From positions 8,576,982-8,640,981 of the forward strand of contig NC_045134.1 of the NCBI RefSeq assembly GCF_007655135.1: a stretch of DNA of 64,000 nucleotides. The letters are read 5' to 3'. Shown piece by piece: positions 33,818 through 44,521 of the stretch (positions are counted from its first letter, which is position 1; every line of letters starts with the position of its first letter). The notes beneath the pieces are model-generated. The model was not told the DNA's origin, made no database searches, and saw nothing but the letters and a program-made list of their open reading frames with translations. The DNA is from Punica granatum (Eukaryota; Streptophyta; Magnoliopsida; Myrtales; Lythraceae). The position numbers were made by a program, and so were the translations under genes.

Positions 33818-36800
33818 ATGGCGACGCGGAGGAACGCCGCGAGGCTCACAAGGTCCGCCCTTTCGGCCGCCTCCAATGCTGAGAAGGCCCCTCTACGCTC
33901 GGCGTCCCAGTCCGGCTATGCCCTCTCTCATTCCTGCCCAATGTCCTCCGCCCCTGCTTCCTCTGCTCTGAGGAGCTCTATCAGCTCCCTGACCCTGCGC
34001 CCACAAGCTCATGACAGGGACGTTGTCGTTTCCCTGGCAGCCGCAGCCCTTCAGCTTCGCGGCTATGGGTCTTCTTCCTCTCGTGCCTATTCCACTGCTG
34101 CTAGCTCGACATCTCAGGTTTGGTCAGCTGTCACTGACTGTTTAATTTTGAACACTGTACGCTGTTGTCACTTCATCTGATTGCTCAGCTGATCTACTAT
34201 CGGGTGCAGATGTAGCCCATGTGCCGATTTAGTTGTTGCTTTCGATGATTCAATGCATTAATATACTGCTCTCTCTTACTCTCACAGACAAATCCATCGG
34301 AATTTACGGAAATGGCATGGGAGGGCATTGTTGGTGCTGTTGATGCAGCACGAATCAGCAAGCAGCAAGTTGTCGAAACTGAGCACCTCATGAAGGCTCT
34401 TCTGGAGCAGAAGGACGGTCTAGCGAGGAGAATCCTCACAAAAGCGGGCCTCGATAACAGTTCCGTCCTGCAATCTGTGGACGAATTTATCTCTCAACAG
34501 CCAAAGGTAGATTTGGATTATGTTTGATGAATGATGATGAGTGTAATATTGATGAGGGTTTATGAAAGGAAACGCAGTTATTGTGTTTTACATTTTTATG
34601 TTTGTTTATCAGGTGACAGGGGACACGAGTGGGCCTATAATGGGTTCCAACCTCGGCGTGCTCTTGGACAATGCTCGGAAGCATAAGAAAGAAATGGGAG
34701 ATGACTTTGTATCCATGGAGCATCTCTTATTGGCATTTTATTCTGATAAGCGGTTGGGGCAACAGTTGTTCAGAAAGCTCCAGCTTAGTGAGAAGGATTT
34801 GAGGGAGGCTATTAAAGCAGTCCGTGGGAATCAGAGAGTAACTGATCAGAGTATGAATCCACTGTGGTGTACATTATTTTTACTGATCAGATTATTATAA
34901 TAGCGAAAAGAAAAGCTTTTGGTTTTCTTTTTTCATTTTATTCCTTTAAGTCCGTATCTTGTTAGATTTTTTTATTCTATTTGAACTTAGGTTGCTTTAC
35001 ATTGTGTGGTTGTAGATCCAGAAGGGAAATATGAAGCGCTTGATAAGTACGGGAACGACTTGACTGAATTAGCAAGGCGTGGTAAACTTGACCCTGTTAT
35101 TGGTCGGGATGATGAGATACGCCGCTGCATCCAAATATTATCAAGGAGAACAAAAAATAATCCTGTCATAATTGGCGAGCCTGGTGTGGGAAAAACTGCA
35201 ATAGCAGAAGGGTCAGTTTCTCCAAGTTCCTGTTGCATTTCCTTTTAACTTGTTTACTTGGACCATCTCAGTGGAGTAAGCTTCTTGGAGCTTTGTCGGT
35301 GTGACTTGGATTTTGGTTCCTGCTGCGGCGCGATAGTCACAGCAATGATTTCCAGATTAACTATCAAAACTAGTTTTGATCAACCGAATCCCAACGAAAT
35401 GGTGCATGCTGTCATGTTCAAACACTGGACCACATTCTGAAAGTGAATTGTTGGGCAGTTAGATCAGTGCGTATAACTGTTGAGTTGTTGATTCTATAAA
35501 CCTGAAGTGAGTGATCAGTATCAGAAGTGTTGTAAATTATTACCTTGTTTGAGTTTACATTATGTGCATTCATGTGGATCCATATCTTTCAAAGTGAATT
35601 TTGGCTTTGAAAATATATGGTCCCTTCGTTAGTGTAAGGATGATAGTTTTTCCCTGGATTTTACAGCTAATCCGTTTACTATTTTTCTAACAGATTGGCC
35701 CAGCGAATAGTGCGTGGAGATGTTCCTGAACCATTACTAAACCGTAAGGTTGTATGCTTGTTCCCATGCACTACTATAGAGAACAGTTAGCTAGATCACT
35801 CATACAATGAGATCACATCATGAAGTAAACTCTTTCCTTTTCAGTTGATTTCCCTTGATATGGGCTCGCTTGTTGCTGGTGCAAAGTTCCGAGGAGATTT
35901 TGAAGAGCGTCTCAAAGCTGTCCTGAAGGAAGTTACTGCCTCAAACGGTCAAATCATATTATTCATCGACGAGATCCATACTGTTGTTGGGGCTGGTGAG
36001 TACAGTCTCATAGTTACAGATGCCGCTTGATACATTTTAACTGTAAACTCTTACAGCTAGCTGCCTCCATTTATTTTCAGTATCAGGCTTGTGCATCAAA
36101 TTACACCTATTTTATTTTCCTGCTTTTTTGTCATTTGTACAGGGGCTGCCGGTGGAGCTATGGACGCAGGAAACTTGCTGAAGCCAATGCTAGGACGTGG
36201 TGAACTCCGTTGCATTGGAGCAACAACACTGAATGAATACAGGAAGTACATTGAGAAGGACCCCGCATTGGAACGTAGATTTCAGCAAGTTTTTTGTGGC
36301 CAACCTTCTGTGGAGGACACAATTTCCATACTCCGAGGTTTGAGGGAGCGATACGAACTCCACCACGGTGTTAAAATATCCGACAGTGCGCTAGTTTCAG
36401 CTGCAGTTCTTGCAGACCGATACATCACCGAACGCTTCTTGCCCGATAAAGGTTTGTTTTCGTTTCATCATTCAGTTTTTTCCCCTTTGGAGTGTCTGGG
36501 CCTGGAGAGTCTGGAAAATATTTTCATTTATTCAATTTACTCTATTTGACAAAGGAAGAACATGAGGAGAAAATCTAGATTGCATTTTAGTAGACGTATC
36601 TATTCAGATATCTGATAGCATATCTTCCAATATGTTTTCTCAATCCTTTGCTTGGGAGAGAAAACAGGGGAAGGTATTCTCTTGAACTAAAAAAGCAATT
36701 ACTTTTTCGCAACTTTCACAATCTTGTTTTCCCTCTTCAGCTATTGATCTTGTTGATGAAGCTGCTGCAAAATTGAAAATGGAGATCACTTCAAAACCAA

Positions 36801-38471
36801 CAGAATTGGACGAGATAGATAGGGCTGTCCTTAAGCTGGAGATGGAGAAGTTATCCCTGAAGAATGACACTGACAAAGCTTCCAAAGAAAGGTTGAACAA
36901 GTTGGAGAACGATCTGAGCTCTCTTAAGCAGAAGCAGAAAGAAGTGAATGAGCAGTGGGAACATGAGAAGGTTCTCATGACCCGTATAAGATCGATCAAA
37001 GAGGAGGTAACTCTCTTGTTGGTTTAAAAGTTTTTGGTCTCTCCAATCTTACCTATTTCTTCTGGCTCTTAAGTCTTAGTTTCTTAACTCACCTTTTGTC
37101 GTAGATTGATAGAGTCAACCTGGAGATGGAAGCTGCTGAGCGGGAGTACGACCTAAATCGTGCTGCTGAGCTCAAATATGGAACCTTAATGTCGCTTCAA
37201 CGCCAGCTAGAAGAGGCTGAGAACAACCTTGCCGAGTTCCGGAAGTCAGGGAAATCTCTACTGCGAGAGGAGGTCACTGACCTCGATATTGCTGAGATTG
37301 TAAGCAAATGGACTGGAATACCCTTATCGAACCTCCAGCAGTCTGAGAGGGACAAGCTTGTCCTGCTTGAGGAGGTCCTCCACAAGAGGGTGGTTGGACA
37401 AGATATTGCAGTAAAATCAGTGGCAGATGCAATCCGCCGCTCACGAGCTGGGCTTTCAGACCCAAATCGGCCCATTGCTAGCTTCATGTTCATGGGGCCC
37501 ACCGGTGTTGGGAAGACCGAGCTTGCCAAGGCTCTTGCAGGCTACCTCTTCAATACGGAGAATGCTCTGGTGAGAATTGACATGAGTGAGTACATGGAGA
37601 AGCATGCTGTCTCACGCCTAGTCGGCGCACCCCCGGGTTATGTCGGGTATGAGGAAGGAGGACAGTTGACAGAGGTGGTTCGAAGGCGGCCCTACTCAGT
37701 CGTTCTCTTCGATGAGATCGAGAAGGCCCATCACGATGTCTTTAACATCTTGTTGCAGCTTCTGGATGACGGAAGGATAACGGACTCTCAGGGAAGGACT
37801 GTCAGTTTTACAAATTGCGTCGTGATCATGACATCAAACATCGGCTCCCACCTCATACTCGAGACTCTAAAGAACACACAGGACACTAAGGAGGTGATTT
37901 ACGATATCATGAAGAGGCAAGTTGTTGAGATGGCAAGGCAGACTTTTCGGCCCGAGTTTATGAATCGGGTAGACGAGTACATTGTGTTCCAGCCCTTGGA
38001 TTCCAAAGAAATCGCAAAGATAGTCAAGATACAGGTAAGTAATTCTCACGAGATTAAATCTCATGCAATGCCCAGTTTGTATCTTTGCAATGCTTTGACG
38101 GCGATCTAGTCATCCTGTAATATTATCTCGCAGCGGCTAACTGGTATTGTCTATGTTTTACGCAGATGGAACGGGTCCGAGAGCGGCTCAGGCAGAGGAA
38201 GATTGATCTCCACTACACTGAGGAAGCCATTGAGCTCCTGGCAACACTGGGCTTCGACCCGAACTTCGGGGCCCGACCCGTGAAGCGGGTGATACAGCAG
38301 CTGGTGGAGAACGAAATTGCGATGGGTATCTTGAGAGGGGATTTCAAGGAGGAAGACTCGGTGGTGCTCGATGCCGACACAACAAAAGGCCTACCTCCTC
38401 AGAGCAGGCTCCATATCAGGAAATTGGATTCTGCTAACAGTGAGGATGCAACAATGGTTGCTAATGACTAG
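33818..38471 (+). CDS. CLPB4: Mitochondrial ClpB/Hsp100 disaggregase (ten exons, 989 residues)
   Basis: Exons: 33818-34117, 34288-34506, 34613-34850, 35016-35211, 35694-35748, 35845-35995, 36143-36451, 36741-37006, 37105-38034, 38166-38471. All introns are GT-AG and all phases agree. The protein is a double-ring AAA+ unfoldase that pulls apart protein aggregates with Hsp70. Residues 1-100 are a Ser/Ala/Arg-rich presequence. Then come the Clp N-domain (about 105-250), AAA-1 (Walker A GEPGVGKT 306-313; Walker B ILFIDE near 374-379), the coiled-coil middle domain (about 490-625), and AAA-2 (Walker A GPTGVGKT 709-716; pore loop GYVG 756-759; Walker B VVLFDE 777-782), and a C-terminal domain with [13 protein letters not shown]. 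The sequence closely follows Arabidopsis CLPB4 as I remember it (EFTEMAWEG, [21 protein letters not shown]) rather than the chloroplast CLPB3 or cytosolic HSP101. No lesion is visible. Confidence 0.95.
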
Positions 38472-39619
38472 CACATATTAGCTCACGTTCTTCAATGAAT
38501 AGAACTAAATTTTTGGAATTTTGGTCCGGTAGGATTTCTCTTTTTCCGCAACGTTTTTTTAGTTTCTGTAAGTTGAACAATGAGAAAGAAACTGTACATT
38601 TTGCATAGTGACATGAGGAGGAAAGATTTCTGAGTTGTCTACCCATAAATATATATATATATATATGTTTATTCATAATAAGGAAATATATGTTTTTTGC
38701 AATGTAAATGGTTTTTGAAATGAGTCGTGAGATATTCTGTCGATTTTGGACAAAAAAAATTAATGGTGAATTAGAATTGGAATTAAAGCATGAAGAATAT
38801 TTTGTTGTTAGTAATTTTTAAAGGATGGACCAGATTTGATATAAATGTCGAATGTTGAGTTTTACGGCATAAACTTTTCAAACCAATATGTTTTTTTTTT
38901 GGTGGCCAGTTCCAAATTAACATCATATATGTTATTAGTAAGTTGATATATTAACAAACAGAAAGAAAAACTTAAAAAATTGTAGGTAAATAATTTACTT
39001 TCACATTTTGTTAGATGTATCTTTCAATGGTAGGACCAATAATAATCTGCAAGTATTATTTCCTATTTGCAATATGGTGATCGATCCAATTCATAAATTT
39101 AACCAAGTATATATAAACATCACATCTTATCATGATATATTAGAATTTAATTCAGAAATTGAAAATTTCAAAACATATTCCAAGATTTACAAAAATTTAT
39201 AGGAAAATATTAAAATTAATTGACATGTTTACGCGCTGAGTATTTATAATGTTAAATTTTTGTATTTGAAAATTTGCCATTTCAAAATCGGAGACGTTAA
39301 AAACCACCCAAAAAAGTGGTTTTTCCTTCGCCGGAATAGTTTTTGGGTGATTCTTTAGGCTAGAAAAAGCTACCCAAACAAAAGTCAGCGCCCAAAATTC
39401 TTAAAAAGAAAATTGATCCACCCGCCCATTTACAACCCTAGTTTCCGTCTTGTCCAAAATTGATGGGAAATTCAACGTGGCTTACTTTGCACGTAAGCAC
39501 GTTATCTTTTGAAACGAGACACGTAAATTTTTTTTTGTCGATTTTGGTTGAAAAATTGACGGTGGGCTGCAATTGAAACAAAATCAAAACATTTGGCATT
39601 CTAGATAATTTTTGAAAAA
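38472..39619. other. 3' flank of CLPB4 and AT-rich intergenic DNA
   Basis: The 3' UTR probably occupies the first 150-250 bp; AATGAATAGA-type and AATAAG motifs are present, and a TA microsatellite lies at about 38648-38666. The rest shows no gene. Confidence 0.5.
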
Positions 39620-40319
39620 AGTATCAAAACTGCCCTTGTGATTTGCATTTGAGACAAATTGTACCTTATAGTTTTTCTAGAGACAAATAACACAATGTGA
39701 TTCATTTCATGAGACATAGTGGACCTCACTGTTAATTTTTTCATCCTTTTGGTCATTAACCTTTTCTTTTTATCACTATCATCTCAAACTTTCAACTGTT
39801 TTGCAATTTGATCCTAAAATTCCGAGAAAAAAGGGGGAAGAGGCTTGGCCGCCGATCAGCAACCCGGACCCCACCACCGAGGTTTTCGACACCCACAAAG
39901 GACGTCGGAAACCTCGAGGGTAGGCTCGGGGTCGCCGATTGGTAGCCCTAGCCCCCGAATTTACTGGGATCTCAAGTTCGAGATCTCGATAGATTCGGGG
40001 GCGGAGGCTGCCAATATGCGGCCTCGACCCCACCTCCATGGTTGTCGACATTCTCTGTGGGTACATACGACCTCGGTGGTGAGGTTGGGGTTGCCAACTG
40101 ATAGCCCCGACCCCTTCCCTTTTTTTTCGAATTTTAGGACCAATTGCAAAAAAGTTGAAAATTTGAGTCAAAAAGAAAAGTTTGAGAATCAAAAGTGACG
40201 AAAAAATTAATGGTGAGGTCCATTATGTCTCACGAAGTGAACTAGGGTGTTATTTTTGCCTTGAAATATCACAAGATCCAATTTGTCTCAAGCTCAAACC
40301 ACAAGGGGAGTTTTGTACT
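39620..40319. mobile_element. Terminal-inverted-repeat element with GC-rich symmetrical core
   Basis: The left end AGTATCAAAACTGCCCTTGTG and the right end ACAAGGGGAGTTTTGTACT are inverted repeats. The similarity continues through TTGAGACAAATTG and AATAACAC(A/C) blocks for roughly 250-300 bp on each side. The core (39840-40120) is GC-rich and also roughly palindromic: similar peptides (PHHRG..PQR, PRIY.DLE.EI) read on both strands. No target duplication is clear. Probably a non-autonomous Mutator-like element. Confidence 0.6.
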
Positions 40320-40404
40320 ATATTGGATGTGATTTGAGATAAACGTCAAATGTTAGGTTGCATGTGTAATTTTTTCAAATTAATTTGTTAGTGAATCTAT
40401 GTGC

Positions 40405-40441
<37 letters not shown>

Positions 40442-40442
40442 A

Positions 40443-41172
40443 CATAAGTGGAGCTGTGATGGGTCCCACCAGGTGGCCTCCAAAAGCTCGATTACTAAAT
40501 GAAATTTTCTCAAATTTTAAAATTTTTAAACAAAGTTTTAAAATTTTTAAAATATATAAATATAGAATTGTGAGATTGACCGTTATTTTCTCTATTTAAA
40601 AAGGATCTTTTTTCCATTTTTTATCTTTAAATTTTTTTAAACATATAAATATAGATTTATGGAATAGAGCATTATTTTCTCGGTCTATTGAGCTACTTTT
40701 AAAAAAACGAATTTTTTAAATTTTTATTTTTTAAAAAAATTAAAACATATAAATATAGATTTATAAGACCAGCAATTATTTTCTCAGTATTTTAAACTTT
40801 CTTTAAGCAATTTTTTTTTACTTTTTAAAGCATATAGATATATCCACAAAAACAATATAGATATAGATTTATAAGACCGGTTATTTTTTATAAAAATTAA
40901 AAATTAAACATATTTTATGAAAAAAATCCCGATAAAACAAATCACTGGAGATCATATTTGCTTTTCAAATAACAAATTAGATAATATTTTTTATTGATAT
41001 GATGTGTTTTATATTTTCTTTATATAAAGTAAACCAGTCATTTTTTTTATAGATGATAGATAATGTGTTATCTATATTATATTATATATATATATATATA
41101 TGGTATGTCATAAATAGTGTAAATATAAAAGAATCATATTTTGTCCCGCGTAATGCACGGCTCCATGACTAG
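40443..41172 (+). mobile_element. Helitron-like non-autonomous element 1
   Basis: The 3' end is CCCGCGTAATGCACGG (imperfect hairpin at 41145-41160), then eight bases, then CTAG (41169-41172) followed by T, the Helitron terminus pattern. The head (GGAGCTGTGATGGGTCCCACC at about 40450) and the ~120-bp internal units with AACATATAAATATAGATTTA and TTATTTTCTC match element 3 at 48003-49217. The 5' TC is not evident because the start lies in a TA microsatellite. No Rep/helicase. Confidence 0.6.
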
Positions 41173-42719
41173 TATACATATAATATAAAGCTGAGTTGTT
41201 ATGGGTCGGCCAGATGGTTTCAAAAGCATGCTTGTTGAATAGTTTTTGAATTCTGAATTAAATTATAGTATATTATGATAAGATGCGATATTTATATAAC
41301 ATTTACATTTACGGAAAAAGAACTGATGGAACTAGAAAACTTGGCTTCGGTTCGAAAGGAGGAAATGTGTGACAATTTTCAACCCTTGCTTCTGTGAATC
41401 TAAAGTTCAAGCAGTATGTGAGGCCTAATTATATTGAATTAGGGCTAGCTTAATCATCACTCCAAGAACTCTGAGTAGGGTATAGAACGTGATCGATTTT
41501 TCCTTTTCACCATTATATCCATGTTTTAAAATGTTAAGAAGTGAAGTTTATAATCAACAAAAATATATTGTTAGATTTAATTAATGACAGCTCGATTTCA
41601 CTAATACGATAATTATAATGAGCTATACCAAAGAAAGTTAAAAAATTGAATTAATATGTTGACAAATAAATAGATGTATCGGATCATAAAAGTTTTAGAA
41701 AAACACCAATAAAGAACGTATTTTAACGTCTTCCGGTAGTATTATCTAATGCTCAAACGGATCACAATTTGTGTCTTTTGCTTCCCGTTTTTATATGGCA
41801 ATAAATTCAATTTATGATGCCCTATAAAATGAAAAAAAAATTACTACCCGGATCTTATGATAAAGAAATTTGAAAAAATTTAAAATATCGTACTAGGAAA
41901 ACTTATTAAAAAACTTCACGAAAATTCAAAAAAAAATTCATTAATTTTTAATAAGTAATATTGTGCTTTATGGAATATTGTCGTAAGTAATAGCAACTCA
42001 TGACCAAATTATGAAAATCCTCGGTTCTATCCAAATCTTATCATGTTAAGAAAAAATAAATAAATAAATAATTAATTAATTATTCATTTAATTTAAAAAT
42101 TAAAGATAATATTGCTTTACCGATATTCTAATGACCACCAAGACCTCATGAGAAAACTTGAAAAATTTTATGTTCTATACAAATCTTATCATAAACTATT
42201 TGAAAATTTGAAAATTTCTTTCGTACTAAAATTTATTAGAAAAACTAAAACGATTGAAAATAAACCAGCAATTTTATATTATGACATTTTTCGAAAACAA
42301 GTTTTTATAGAATACTTTTGTACAAGTTTTTTTTTTGGTCAAACAAGTTTGTGTACTGATAAAATATATTTTATAATGTTATAATTATAAATTTACATAA
42401 ATATATAATACATAAAAAAATATTTGAAATGAATAAATAAATAGATAATTATGTTAGTATTTATTTGTCTGTCAAGCCCAACACTCTTCCACGTTGCGAC
42501 AGTTACTCGGTATGTTATTCTCACGGTCGCCCAGCGGCGAGCCATCACGCCCTCCTGAACAACGACCGTTCACCCCCTTCTTCGTCACGACCTTTCCACT
42601 AGATATAATGCTTAACGAATGGGTTCATTATCATCTTCCATTTTCAGAGTTTCTGTCCAGTTCAACACAAATCTCCCCATTGGCGATCTAGAATTGATAC
42701 TCCCGACATTGATGTTCCG

Positions 42720-42985
42720 TTTGATTTTACAGTCATGTTTTTAAAATTTTAACTATAACTTTAATTCTACTCACTACACAACAAAAATCAACACAATTAT
42801 TACTTTTCCTTCTTTCTTCAATTTTTTATCCATTCAATTCAATTTTTAATATTAAATTCTCTCAACTATCCAATTTTTTTTTTACAATTTAACAGCACAA
42901 TCATTACTTTTTCTCAACTATTCATTACTTATTCACACTTTTTCTCATAATTCAACAACATAATCATTACAACCCAATTAAAATA
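42720..42985. repeat. MITE-like AT-rich segment
   Basis: Motifs ACTATAACTTTAATTCTACTC, CACAATCATTAC and TTTTCTCAACTATTCATTACT recall, in reverse complement, the segment at 51055-51358 (GTAATGATTGTG, AAAAAGTGTGAAAAGTAATGA). It is probably a copy of the same MITE family with decayed ends. Confidence 0.45.
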
Positions 42986-43287
42986 TCAATCTCGCCAATC
43001 CTCTCGAAGACAAGGTATGCATTTTGTAATTGTTCACAAGTATGTTTCGATCTACTCAGAATCCTGAGTTCCCGTCCCTTTTAGGCAGAAGATTCTTTAA
43101 ACAGTTTTGGCATTTTTCAATTTGTTGCTCGCATCCTGTTTGAAGAGATGTGTCAATCAAATTATTTCGGCATCTCTTGGTCATGCAAATACATGATTTC
43201 ATGACTTTCATTCAACTTAATATAGACATATATCATTATTGAAAAGTTGTATTTGCCTATTATAAGACTCTTTGTTGTAGGCAATTG

Positions 43288-43464
43288 ATGGGAGATCGAA
43301 ACATGCGTCGTCCAAAGTTTCCTAATCGTATTTACATCTCGAGTGATGATGAACCCAAAAACGAGCAAGAACCTGAAGAGGCGGGTGAAGATTTCATCGA
43401 AGAAGATTTCGAGGATAATGGCAATTATGAAGATCCCCTACAAATGATGGATGAAGAATTTTAA
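43288..43464 (+). CDS. Small acidic ORF (58 codons), possible gene fragment
   Basis: The ORF begins MGDRNMRRPKFPNRIYISSD and becomes strongly acidic (about 20 Asp/Glu in 58 residues), ending MMDEEF then TAA. Composition and third-base use look more like coding sequence than the AT-rich surroundings. A second coding-like stretch (43504-43722, MEARESSNWRASCNEFLGPAL...) follows in another frame. I do not recognise the family. Being within the putative Helitron, these may be captured or decayed exons of one gene. Confidence 0.35.
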   Translation: MGDRNMRRPKFPNRIYISSDDEPKNEQEPEEAGEDFIEEDFEDNGNYEDPLQMMDEEF

Positions 43465-43503
43465 CAGCACGTAGTTCGAATTGAAGAGAATGGCATTAAA
43501 GGT

Positions 43504-43722
43504 ATGGAAGCCAGAGAATCTTCGAATTGGAGGGCAAGTTGTAACGAGTTCCTGGGGCCAGCTTTGGTGGAGGAGTTGCCTCCTTTAAATCCAAATGAAG
43601 AAAAGTATCGGCTCAAACAAGAAATATGCTCTATGATAGATGAGCTGATAGATCAAGTAGACATTTTGAGCCAGACATCGTCCTTGATAAAGTTGAAAGC
43701 CGAGAGATCTTGTCACAAGTGA
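43504..43722 (+). pseudogene. Unrecognised coding-like fragment (72 codons)
   Basis: Mixed-charge, helix-prone peptide with LNPNEEKYRLKQEICSMIDE and LIDQVDILSQTSSLIKLKAE, suggesting a coiled coil. The codon usage looks coding-like. It lies 40 bp after the acidic ORF and 0.8 kb before the RPA-like exons. Function unknown. Confidence 0.3.
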
Positions 43723-44521
43723 TGTTGTCAATTTTATTTTATTTTTGGATTTTTATCCCATATATCACATTGTTTCACTTTTTTTTTAAAAAAATATATC
43801 ATATACTTTTAAAATTATCAAAAATATCTCATAGTTTACATTTTTTTCCAAATTTATTCCGAAGTTATATTTTCCAATTAATGAAACGTAAGTAGGCTCT
43901 AAATATATTCCATGGTTTTATTTTTTTTCTCAAATCTATCTCGAGTAAAATGCCACAGTGGCAAGATCGTTAAATGTTGACGGAAGATATAACGGCGGGT
44001 TATATTTGAAAAAAAAATGTAAACTATGAGATATTTTTGATAATTTTAAAAGTGTGTGATAGATTTGAAAAAAAAAGTAAAACCATGAAATATATGGTGT
44101 AATTTGCTCTTTTTTTCCTAATAAAGTGTTTGTACCTAGAATTTTGTTGGTATTCTTATTGTATTTGAGAGTGTAAGTATTTCAAAGTTTCATGAGTTAG
44201 GAAAAGTCCACTGTTCCTCTTATTTGTTAAAATAATTATCGCCAAATTTCTTCGATTGATATTCTATTTATATGTAGTTGCAGTATGTAATTGCAATCAT
44301 TGCCTCTTTTGTTGCTCCATTATCAACTTTCACATTAAGTCAAGAGTAAGAAGTAACGAATGTTTTACTAATGACAAAAAAAGGATATGATGGAAATAAA
44401 CACTTAAAAACAGAAGGCAATGCACATAAATACCGTATTCTACTTTGAAAATGTTAGTCACAGGAAGATCTTTATCATCCTATTATTTGCTTTTATCTCT
44501 TTTACTGTTGCACAAATACAG

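Noticed and set aside
33478..33876. 132-codon minus-strand ORF over the CLPB4 start
   Set aside because: It overlaps the first CLPB4 exon and promoter antisense and has no recognisable domain.
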